A stretch of 15,838 bases of DNA from Prevotellaceae bacterium (GTDB lineage Bacteria > Bacteroidota > Bacteroidia > Bacteroidales > UBA932), in contig JAIROF010000065.1 in assembly GCA_031257655.1 (NCBI GenBank), positions 1 through 15,838 on the forward strand, in the 5' to 3' direction. The notes beneath the pieces were generated by a model that saw only the letters and a program-made list of their open reading frames with translations, did no database searches and was not told where the DNA came from. Of the stretch, positions 1 through 5,905 are shown piece by piece (position 1 is the first letter of the stretch; each line of letters opens with the position of its first letter). The translations under genes were made by a program, and so were the position numbers.

Positions 1-24
1 CTCCTATCCTCCTATCCTCCTATC
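1..24 (-). repeat. Three tandem 8-bp repeats acting as candidate ribosome-binding sites
   Basis: The unit CTCCTATC occurs three times without interruption. Read on the minus strand this is GATAGGAG x3, so AGGAGG, a near-perfect Shine-Dalgarno core, appears at both unit junctions. It starts three bases after the mlaE stop codon, where the ribosome-binding site of the next gene in a minus-strand operon would sit. Strong SD sequences are unusual in Bacteroidota, and a repeated one more so. The downstream gene is outside the window; in related operons it is normally the ATPase mlaF, which is an inference here. Confidence 0.7.
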
Positions 25-27
25 TTC

Positions 28-759
28 TCACAGCAGCAGCTCGGTGAGCAGCAGGTTGAAGACTAAGATGCAGATGCAGCTGGTGACCACCGCCCGCGTG
101 CTGTTTCGTCCTACCTCCAGCGTACCGCTCTGCACGCTGTAGCCCCAGAATGCCGAAACGGAGGAGAGGATAAACGCAAACACCATAGATTTTACGATGG
201 AGTAGGTAACGTAGTAGGGCGTAAAATCGCGCTGAATACCTTCGATGTATTCGTCCACCGTGAGGTAGTCGGTGAGCGCCATGCCCGCCAGCCCGCCAAA
301 AATGCCCAGCGCAATGCTGAAGATGGTGATGAAGGGCACGAGGATGACCATCGACAGGATTTTGGGCAGTATGAGGTAGCAGGCCGAGTTCAGCCCCATC
401 AGCTCGAGCGCGTCTATCTGCTCGGTGATGCGCATGCTGCCTATCTGCGAGGCAATGTTGGAGCCTACCTTGCCCGCCAGAATGAGGGCAATCATGGTGG
501 AGCAAAACTCCAGAATGAGCGAATCGCGGGTGGCCAGCCCAACCATGTAGTAGGGCGCGTTGAGCAGGTTGAGCGACGTTTGTATGGCGATAACGGCGCC
601 AACAAAGATCGATACAATGGCCACTATCGCAAGCGAGCTTATGCCCAGCGCCATCATTTCGTCCAGCGTTTGGGCGTAGAAAATACGCCACCGCTGCGGC
701 TTGCTGAATACGCGCCGCATGAACAGGAGATAGCGCCCTATGTCGGTAAAAAATTTCAA
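28..759 (-). CDS. mlaE: MlaE-family ABC transporter permease (lipid/phospholipid transport)
   Basis: Inner-membrane permease of an Mla-type ABC importer/exporter, the family that moves phospholipids between inner and outer membranes with an MlaF ATPase and an MlaD (MCE) protein. The 243-residue product has hydrophobic stretches at about residues 40-60, 80-95, 128-160, 188-205 and 222-243. It carries the family's conserved cytoplasmic core around residues 82-122 (LEFCSTMIALILAGKVGSNI, then RITEQIDALELMG). The frame is open upstream to 831 through a TTG codon, but a promoter-like TACCTTTG at 787-780 would put the transcript start downstream of that. I therefore take TTG at 759, which gives the usual N-terminus KFFTDIGRYLLFMRRVF; the ATG at 720 is the alternative. 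The stop at 30-28 is followed at once by AGGAGG repeats, which suggests that mlaF continues the operon past the left edge. Family assignment is firm; the start is less certain. Confidence 0.93.
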   Translation of the reverse strand: MKFFTDIGRYLLFMRRVFSKPQRWRIFYAQTLDEMMALGISSLAIVAIVSIFVGAVIAIQTSLNLLNAPYYMVGLATRDSLILEFCSTMIALILAGKVGSNIASQIGSMRITEQIDALELMGLNSACYLILPKILSMVILVPFITIFSIALGIFGGLAGMALTDYLTVDEYIEGIQRDFTPYYVTYSIVKSMVFAFILSSVSAFWGYSVQSGTLEVGRNSTRAVVTSCICILVFNLLLTELLL

Positions 760-779
760 TACGTGCGGATACTGGTGCA

Positions 780-787
780 CAAAGGTA
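780..787 (-). promoter_or_regulatory. Promoter -7 box for mlaE
   Basis: On the minus strand this reads TACCTTTG, a full match to the Bacteroidetes -7 consensus TAnnTTTG. It lies about 20 bases before the proposed TTG start of mlaE at 759, leaving a very short leader. I see no good TTG at the -33 distance, so the assignment rests on the -7 box and its position. Confidence 0.5.
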
Positions 788-818
788 CAACTTTTGGGCG
801 ATTTAGCGATTTTATTCG

Positions 819-826
819 TAAATTTG
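819..826 (+). promoter_or_regulatory. Promoter -7 box for ubiX
   Basis: TAAATTTG matches the Bacteroidetes -7 consensus TAnnTTTG. A TTTTG at 792-796 sits 22 bases upstream, slightly further than usual for a -33 element. The ubiX start follows about 35 bases downstream. This box and the mlaE box at 787-780 point away from each other, so the two promoters are back to back and their -33 regions overlap. Confidence 0.5.
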
Positions 827-862
827 GGCAAAAAAAAATCAGGCGTTGCGCCGTAGGATGTG

Positions 863-1447
863 ATGAAAAAGAATATCGTAGTTGCCGTAACCGGCGCAAG
901 CGGCGCGCTCTACGCCAAGCTGCTGCTGGAGCAGCTGTGCGGGCTGCGCGGTCAGGTGGGAGAGGTTGCCGTCGTTTTTTCCGACAGCGGCCGCGACGTT
1001 TTTCGGCACGAGCTGGGCTGCGACGCCGGCGACCTGCCGGCGGCGCTGCCCGTGGCGGTGTACGACAATCGCTCGTTCTACGCCCCCTTTGCGTCGGGGT
1101 CGTCGCGCTTTGAGCGCATGCTCGTGGCGCCGTGCAGCATGGGGACGCTGGCCCGCATAGCGGCGGGCGCGGCAGACAACCTCATTTGCCGCGCCGCCGA
1201 CGTGATGCTTAAGGAGCGGCGGCGCCTGGTGCTGCTGGTGCGCGAAGCCCCGTACAGCCTCATCCACCTGCGCAACATGGCGGCAGTAACCGAAGCCGGC
1301 GGCGTTATTTGCCCCGCAAGCCCCGCGTTCTACGGCCATCCCCAGAGCATCCACGACCTCGCCATGACGGTGGTAAACCGGGCGCTAACCCTCGCCGGCG
1401 TTGAGGTTGAGGCCTTCCGCTGGGGCGAGGAGAAGGCGGAGCGCTGA
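863..1447 (+). CDS. ubiX: UbiX-family flavin prenyltransferase
   Basis: UbiX transfers a dimethylallyl group to reduced FMN to make prenyl-FMN, the cofactor of UbiD-type decarboxylases. It is a cytosolic flavoprotein. The 194-residue product has the usual length (E. coli UbiX is 189). It shows the N-terminal FMN/phosphate loop VTGASGA (residues 9-15), the central APCSMGTLARIAAGAADNL block with RAADV and LKERRRLVLLVREAP, and the C-terminal PAFY and IHDL motifs, all family signatures. The ATG at 863 is chosen; a GTG directly before it at 860 is possible. No ubiD gene is in the window, so the client decarboxylase must be encoded elsewhere. The next gene starts 95 bp on with its own promoter, so ubiX is probably monocistronic. 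Confidence 0.95.
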   Translation: MKKNIVVAVTGASGALYAKLLLEQLCGLRGQVGEVAVVFSDSGRDVFRHELGCDAGDLPAALPVAVYDNRSFYAPFASGSSRFERMLVAPCSMGTLARIAAGAADNLICRAADVMLKERRRLVLLVREAPYSLIHLRNMAAVTEAGGVICPASPAFYGHPQSIHDLAMTVVNRALTLAGVEVEAFRWGEEKAER

Positions 1448-1513
1448 GGGCGACCGCGCAGGCGCCATACAGCTAATGAAGGCAGGCAGCGCTCCCGAAT
1501 CGAAAAAAATAGC

Positions 1514-1521
1514 TACTTTTG
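1514..1521 (+). promoter_or_regulatory. Promoter -7 box for the lytic transglycosylase-uvrA pair
   Basis: TACTTTTG fits the Bacteroidetes TAnnTTTG consensus and lies 21 bases before the ATG at 1543. It helps decide the start: an in-frame TTG at 1519 overlaps this box and would precede the transcript start. No clear -33 TTG is seen. Confidence 0.6.
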
Positions 1522-1542
1522 CAGCTCTCAACTTACGTATCA

Positions 1543-2532
1543 ATGCAAATAACCCAATCTACGCGCGTCCTGCTTACCATGCTCACAACCGGGGTGCTGT
1601 GGGCTGTCTTCGTGGAGCGCGCCCCGAGCCAGCGGCTTTTTTCGCGTCGCAGCCAGCCGCCGGCGGAGGAGGCGGAGGCAGCGGAGGAGCGCACGGTCAC
1701 CCTCTCCTCGCAGCAGCGCGTGTACGTGCCGGAGCTGCCCGCCGCGCTCGACTTTGCCGGGGAGGAAATCCCGCTCGAAAACTTCGACACGCGCGAAAGC
1801 TTGGAGCGCGAGCTGATGGTCAACATGTTTTGGCATTCGCAAATGCTCCTCATCATCAAGCAAACCAGCCGCTACTTTCCCGCCATTGAGCCAATTCTGA
1901 AAAGCAACGGCATCCCCGACGACTTCAAGTACCTGTGCGTTGCCGAAAGCGGCCTGCAGCAGGTAACCTCGCCCGCCGGAGCAGTCGGCTTCTGGCAGCT
2001 GATGCCCTCCACCGGAAAGGAGCTTGGCCTGGAAATAGGCGCAGAGGTGGACGAGCGGTACCACCTCGAAAAGGCAACCGCAGCCGCCTGCAAGTACCTG
2101 CAAAAGTCGTACGGCATGTTTGGCAGCTGGACGCTGGCAGCAGCGGCCTACAACATGGGGATAAAGGGGCTTACCCAGCAAATAGAGCGGCAAAAGTCGG
2201 ACTCCTACCACGACATGCGCCTGAACGACGAAACGGCGCGATACATCTTCCGGATTTTGGCCTTCAAGCTCATCATCTCCAACCCGCAGAAGTACGGCTT
2301 TTACATCCCCATGAACGAAATGTACCCGCCGTATCGATACCGGGAGGTGAAGGTGAATACCCCCGTTGACAGCTGGGCAGACTTTGCCATGCAGCACAAC
2401 ACCAACTACAAAATCCTGAAGCTCCTCAACCCGTGGCTGCGCGACGCCATGCTGACAAACAAGCACCGGCGCACCTACTACGTTAAGGTGCCCGAAGCAG
2501 GATTTAGAGAAAAAGCCTACGGCAAAAAGTAG
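1543..2532 (+). CDS. Membrane-anchored lytic transglycosylase (GH23, MltD-like)
   Basis: Predicted peptidoglycan lytic transglycosylase, cleaving MurNAc-GlcNAc bonds with 1,6-anhydro product formation in the periplasm. The 329-residue product starts with a hydrophobic segment (about residues 8-24) suited to a signal anchor, then a low-complexity Pro/Glu/Ala spacer to about residue 50. The GH23/SLT domain follows (about 95-245). It contains the catalytic glutamate E135 in VAESGLQQ, then AGAVGFWQLMPSTGK, AAAAYNMG and ETARYIFRILAFK, all hallmarks of MltD-like SLT domains. The C-terminal ~60 residues (DSWADFAMQHNTNYKILKLLNPWL) resemble the degenerate LysM-like tail of Bacteroidetes homologues. 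The ATG at 1543 is preferred over TTG 1519 because of the promoter box at 1514-1521. uvrA follows after 30 bp and may be co-transcribed. Confidence 0.9.
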   Translation: MQITQSTRVLLTMLTTGVLWAVFVERAPSQRLFSRRSQPPAEEAEAAEERTVTLSSQQRVYVPELPAALDFAGEEIPLENFDTRESLERELMVNMFWHSQMLLIIKQTSRYFPAIEPILKSNGIPDDFKYLCVAESGLQQVTSPAGAVGFWQLMPSTGKELGLEIGAEVDERYHLEKATAAACKYLQKSYGMFGSWTLAAAAYNMGIKGLTQQIERQKSDSYHDMRLNDETARYIFRILAFKLIISNPQKYGFYIPMNEMYPPYRYREVKVNTPVDSWADFAMQHNTNYKILKLLNPWLRDAMLTNKHRRTYYVKVPEAGFREKAYGKK

Positions 2533-2562
2533 CCCAACGCCAAATAAACGCAGCATATTCTT

Positions 2563-5427
2563 ATGGAAGAAAGCAAAATAGAGGTCATCGGGGCGCGAGT
2601 TCACAACCTCAAGAACGCAAACGTTACCATACCGCGCAACGCGCTCGCGGTGATTACCGGGTTGAGCGGCAGCGGCAAATCGTCGCTGGCGTTCGACACC
2701 ATCTACGCCGAAGGGCAGCGCCGATACATGGAAACGCTTTCGGCCTACGCCCGGCAGTTTGTCGGCGTCATGGAGCGGCCAAACGTGGAGCAAATAACCG
2801 GCCTTAGCCCCGTGATTTCGATTGAGCAAAAAACAACCTCAAAAAATCCCCGCTCAACGGTGGGCACCACCACCGAAATCTACGACTTTCTTCGCCTCCT
2901 CTTTGCCCGTGCCGCCATAGCCTACTCAAAAAATACCGGCGAGCAAATGGTGCGCTACACCGACGAGCAGATTGCCGATCTGATAACAGAAAAATTTGCC
3001 GGACAAAAGCTGCTCCTGCTCGCGCCCCTCGTAAAAGGCCGAAAGGGGCACTACAAGGAGCTGTTTGACCAGCTGGGGCGAAAGGGTTACCTGAGCGTGC
3101 GCGTGGACGGAGAAGTGCGGGAAATACGACTGCCAATGAAGCTCGACCGGTACAAGGCGCACTTCGTGGAGCTGGTGGTAGATAAAGTTGTGCCAAGCGC
3201 CAAGGCCGCCGACCGCAAGCGCCTCCACAGCGCCATCGTAACCGCCATGCAGCAGGGCAGCAGCACCATGATGGTGCTGGACGTGGCCACGCAGGAGGTG
3301 CGCTACTACAGCCGCCACCTCATGTGCCCCACCACCGGCATTGCCTACAACGAGCCGGCGCCGCACACCTTTTCCTTCAACTCCCCACAGGGCGCATGCC
3401 CGCGCTGCAACGGCCTGGGCGTGGTGGCCGAAGCCGACATCGATAAAATCATCCCCAACCGAAAGGCCAGCATCCGAAGCGGCGGAATAGCCCCCCTGGG
3501 AGCGCAAAAAGCCAACCTCCTCTTTGTGCAGGTAGAGGCTATCGCAAAAAAATTCGGCTTCTCGCTCAGCGACCCCATCGAATCAATCCCCGCAGAAGGC
3601 TTGGAGGCGGTGCTCTACGGAACACAGGAGGGGCTGCGCATCGACGGCAGCCGAATTGGCGTAGCCTCGAACTACCAGCTCAGCTTTGAGGGCGTGATAA
3701 ACATCATTGCCAACCGCAACGAGCAGGACGACGAGCCGCAAGAATCGGTGCGCAAGTACATATCGCACAAAACATGCCCCGCCTGCCACGGAATGCGCCT
3801 CAAGGAGGATGCGCTGTTCTTCAGGATTGCCGGCAAAAATATCGCCGAGCTCGCGGCTATGGACGTGGAGGCACTCGCGGCGTGGTTTGGCGCCGTAGAG
3901 CAGCAGCTCACCAGCCGGCAGCGCGCCATCGCCGCCGAGCTGCTGAAGGAAATCCGCAGCCGCCTTTCGTTCCTGCTCAACGTTGGGCTGAGCTACCTGT
4001 CGCTCAGCCGCAGCAGTGCCTCGCTATCGGGCGGCGAAAGCCAGCGAATACGCCTGGCAACCCAAATAGGATCAAAGCTGGTAAACGTACTCTACATCCT
4101 CGACGAGCCGAGCATAGGCCTGCACCAGCGCGACAACATCCGCCTCATCGAATCGCTCAAGCAGCTGCGCGACGGGGGAAACTCCGTCATTGTGGTGGAG
4201 CACGACGAGGAAATGATGCGCGCTGCCGACTGGGTGGTGGACGTAGGCCCAGGCGCCGGCGCGCGCGGCGGAAAAATTGTCTTTCAGGGAAAAATAGGCG
4301 ACCTCCCGCCGACCGCAAAAAAAACAGGCGCCAACGCCGCAGGCGCCAACGCCGCTTCGCTCACCCTGCAATACCTGCGCGGCGAAAAAAAAATACCCAT
4401 CCCGAAAACGCGGCGACAGGGGCTGGGAAAGGCCATCGTCCTCACCGGCGCCACCGGCAACAACCTGAAAAACGTCACGCTCGAGCTCCCCCTGGGAAAG
4501 TTCATCTGCGTCACGGGCGTGTCCGGAAGCGGAAAATCGACGCTCATCAACGAAACGCTGCACCCCATCCTGAGCCGGCGCTTCTACCGATCGCTCCAAA
4601 ATCCGCTGCCCTACAAGGAAATCACCGGCGTGGAGTACATCGACAAGGTCGTGGAGGTCGACCAGCAGCCCATAGGCCGAACGCCCCGCTCAAACCCCGC
4701 AACCTACACCGGCGTGTTTGGCGAAATAAGAAAGCTCTTTGAGGCAACCCCAGACGCAAAAATTCGAGGCTACAAAGCCGGACGGTTTTCATTCAACGTC
4801 AAAGGCGGACGCTGCGAAGAGTGCCGCGGCGCCGGAATGCAAACCATCGAAATGAACTTTTTGCCCGACGTGTACGTCACCTGCAAGGTCTGCAACGGCA
4901 AACGATACAACCGCGAAACGCTGGCCGTGCGGTACAAGGGAAAAAACATCAGCGACGTGCTGGAGATGACCATCGACCAGGCCGCCGAACTCTTCGACGC
5001 CGTGCCCAACATTTCGCGAAGCCTAAAAGCCCTCCAGAGCGTTGGCCTCGGATACGTAACGCTGGGGCAGTCCGGAACAACGCTCTCCGGCGGCGAAAGC
5101 CAGCGCCTCAAGCTGTCGTCCGAGCTGGCAAAGCGCGACACCGGAAGAACCCTCTACATTTTTGACGAACCTACCACCGGCCTGCACTTTGAGGATGTGC
5201 GCGTCCTGCTCGAAGTCTTCAACAAGCTCGTGGAGCGCGGAAACACCATCGTCGTCATTGAGCACAACTTAGACGTGATAAAGGTGGCCGACCACATCGT
5301 TGACATCGGCCCAGAGGGGGGCGCCGCCGGCGGCAAAATACTATGCACCGGAACGCCCGAAGAAATCTGCAAAAACAAAAAAAGCTACACGGCGCAATTC
5401 CTCGCAAAAATAATACAGGGAAAATAA
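2563..5427 (+). CDS. uvrA: UvrABC excinuclease subunit A
   Basis: ATP-dependent DNA damage sensor of nucleotide excision repair, acting as a cytosolic dimer that loads UvrB at lesions. The 954-residue protein has standard length and order. The first ATPase half has Walker A GLSGSGKSS (residues 33-41) and signature LSGGES (488-493). The second has Walker A GVSGSGKST (652-660, K658) and LSGGES (841-846), followed by IFDEPTTGLH. The C-terminal zinc module is complete (C751/C754 and C774/C777). In the first zinc module one ligand is changed: C255 is followed by T258 where the second Cys of CxxC is expected, while C279/C282 are present. Between the two halves a linker carries a duplicated pentapeptide GANAA (589-598). 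No strong SD precedes the ATG. The TAA stop is also the first three bases of the palindromic element at 5425-5690. Confidence 0.98.
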   Translation: MEESKIEVIGARVHNLKNANVTIPRNALAVITGLSGSGKSSLAFDTIYAEGQRRYMETLSAYARQFVGVMERPNVEQITGLSPVISIEQKTTSKNPRSTVGTTTEIYDFLRLLFARAAIAYSKNTGEQMVRYTDEQIADLITEKFAGQKLLLLAPLVKGRKGHYKELFDQLGRKGYLSVRVDGEVREIRLPMKLDRYKAHFVELVVDKVVPSAKAADRKRLHSAIVTAMQQGSSTMMVLDVATQEVRYYSRHLMCPTTGIAYNEPAPHTFSFNSPQGACPRCNGLGVVAEADIDKIIPNRKASIRSGGIAPLGAQKANLLFVQVEAIAKKFGFSLSDPIESIPAEGLEAVLYGTQEGLRIDGSRIGVASNYQLSFEGVINIIANRNEQDDEPQESVRKYISHKTCPACHGMRLKEDALFFRIAGKNIAELAAMDVEALAAWFGAVEQQLTSRQRAIAAELLKEIRSRLSFLLNVGLSYLSLSRSSASLSGGESQRIRLATQIGSKLVNVLYILDEPSIGLHQRDNIRLIESLKQLRDGGNSVIVVEHDEEMMRAADWVVDVGPGAGARGGKIVFQGKIGDLPPTAKKTGANAAGANAASLTLQYLRGEKKIPIPKTRRQGLGKAIVLTGATGNNLKNVTLELPLGKFICVTGVSGSGKSTLINETLHPILSRRFYRSLQNPLPYKEITGVEYIDKVVEVDQQPIGRTPRSNPATYTGVFGEIRKLFEATPDAKIRGYKAGRFSFNVKGGRCEECRGAGMQTIEMNFLPDVYVTCKVCNGKRYNRETLAVRYKGKNISDVLEMTIDQAAELFDAVPNISRSLKALQSVGLGYVTLGQSGTTLSGGESQRLKLSSELAKRDTGRTLYIFDEPTTGLHFEDVRVLLEVFNKLVERGNTIVVIEHNLDVIKVADHIVDIGPEGGAAGGKILCTGTPEEICKNKKSYTAQFLAKIIQGK
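4326..4355 (+). repeat. Exact 15-bp tandem duplication within uvrA
   Basis: AGGCGCCAACGCCGC occurs twice in direct contact, in frame, so the protein reads GANAAGANAA at residues 589-598. It lies in the variable linker between the two ATPase halves, where a length change should be tolerated. Confidence 0.9.
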
Positions 5428-5458
5428 TTAGGAATTAAGAATTAGGAATTGGTGTCAA

Positions 5459-5478
5459 ATATCACCACCTCGTTTACA
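5459..5478 (-). repeat. 20-bp iteron, inverted copy
   Basis: On the minus strand this reads TGTAAACGAGGTGGTGATAT, matching 18 of 20 bases of the direct units at 5597 and 5622. It is the only inverted copy and forms the inner end of the left arm. Confidence 0.85.
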
Positions 5479-5531
5479 TTCTAAGGCGGGGTATCTGTAT
5501 CAGTACATCGATTACACTATGCATGTGATTA

Positions 5532-5562
5532 TTGCTATATTCTTAATCCCACCCTACTTTTG
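5532..5562 (+). promoter_or_regulatory. Promoter-like site inside the palindromic element
   Basis: TTG at 5532-5534, a 20-base spacer, then TACTTTTG at 5555-5562. This fits the Bacteroidetes -33/-7 architecture (TTG ... TAnnTTTG) better than any other site in the window. It points rightwards, across the three direct iterons and towards the fucosidase gene 340 bases downstream. Confidence 0.45.
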
Positions 5563-5580
5563 TAAACGAGGCTATGATAC
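5561..5580 (+). repeat. 20-bp iteron, direct copy 1
   Basis: TGTAAACGAGGCTATGATAC, differing at two positions from copies 2 and 3. Its first two bases are also the end of the promoter-like TACTTTTG at 5555-5562, so a protein bound here would cover the transcription start. Confidence 0.9.
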
Positions 5581-5596
5581 GAATTAGACCTTTAGA

Positions 5597-5616
5597 TGTA
5601 AACGAGGTAGTGATAC
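5597..5616 (+). repeat. 20-bp iteron, direct copy 2
   Basis: TGTAAACGAGGTAGTGATAC, identical to copy 3 at 5622-5641. It lies 16 bases after copy 1 and 5 bases before copy 3. Confidence 0.9.
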
Positions 5617-5621
5617 AAAAA

Positions 5622-5641
5622 TGTAAACGAGGTAGTGATAC
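5622..5641 (+). repeat. 20-bp iteron, direct copy 3
   Basis: TGTAAACGAGGTAGTGATAC, identical to copy 2. It begins the right arm of the palindrome and pairs with the inverted copy at 5459-5478. Confidence 0.9.
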
Positions 5642-5690
5642 TTATCACCTAATTCCTAATTTCTAATTCCTAATTCCTAATTCCTAATTA

Positions 5691-5905
5691 TTTCCCCCAT
5701 GTCGCCCGTGTTTTTTTTGTAATTTTTTTGAGGTTGCCTGCCGACGTCTTGAAATTTTTCGTAATTTAGCCGGCGATTTTTTTTCGGAAAGTTTCTTTTT
5801 TTATAAGATTCTTATTTTGGATGTGCCGCCGGAGGATGCTTAGCTTTTCTACGTCGGCGCACCATTTTAAGGCAGCTCAATAAAATAACTCAATAAAAAG
5901 TGTAC
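5691..5905 (+). other. AT-rich leader upstream of the fucosidase gene
   Basis: No convincing ORF. It holds several runs of T (around 5711-5727 and 5777-5802). A weak -7-like TATTTTGG at 5813-5820 is one mismatch from TAnnTTTG. A hairpin follows at 5823-5862, and CTCAATAAAA occurs twice just before the start codon. This is probably the promoter and untranslated leader of the GH95-GH2 pair. Confidence 0.5.
5823..5862 (+). promoter_or_regulatory. 5' leader hairpin before the fucosidase gene
   Basis: GTGCCGCCG (5823-5831) can pair with CGGCGCAC (5855-5862) over eight base pairs with one bulged C. The loop holds GGAGG directly abutting an ATG at 5836, which opens a 15-codon frame ending at TAA 5881-5883. 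The stem is visible; a regulatory role is only a guess. Confidence 0.3.

Larger units (their letters stand above)
5425..5690. mobile_element. 266-bp imperfect palindromic element (MITE-like) with 20-bp iterons
   Basis: The outer arms are inverted repeats. 5425-5478 begins TAATTAGGAATTAAGAATTA; 5622-5690 ends in the complement, CCTAATTA. The arms consist of 7-bp tandem units (ATTAGGA) followed inward by a 20-bp unit ending CTCGTTTACA. The right arm is 15 bases longer, largely because of two extra 7-bp units. Three direct copies of the 20-bp unit (5561, 5597, 5622) face one inverted copy (5459-5478). The interior has no ORF of note. The ends read TA|ATTAGG...CCTAAT|TA, which would fit a TA target duplication. 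I infer a non-autonomous mobile element or repeat-derived intergenic element; transposition is not demonstrated. As RNA, the arms could also form a long hairpin ending uvrA transcription. Confidence 0.6.

Noticed and set aside
760..831. Longer mlaE with a TTG start at 831
   Set aside because: The extra residues do not look like the family N-terminus, and a promoter-like TACCTTTG at 787-780 lies inside the extension.
1540..2829. 429-codon open frame on the minus strand over the transglycosylase and uvrA start
   Set aside because: It is antisense to two clearly recognisable genes, low in recognisable motifs, and a by-product of GC-rich codon use.
5561..5641. Direct 20-bp repeats as a possible CRISPR array
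   Set aside because: Spacings are 16 and 5 bases, far too short and uneven for spacers, and the unit is also present inverted within a palindrome.
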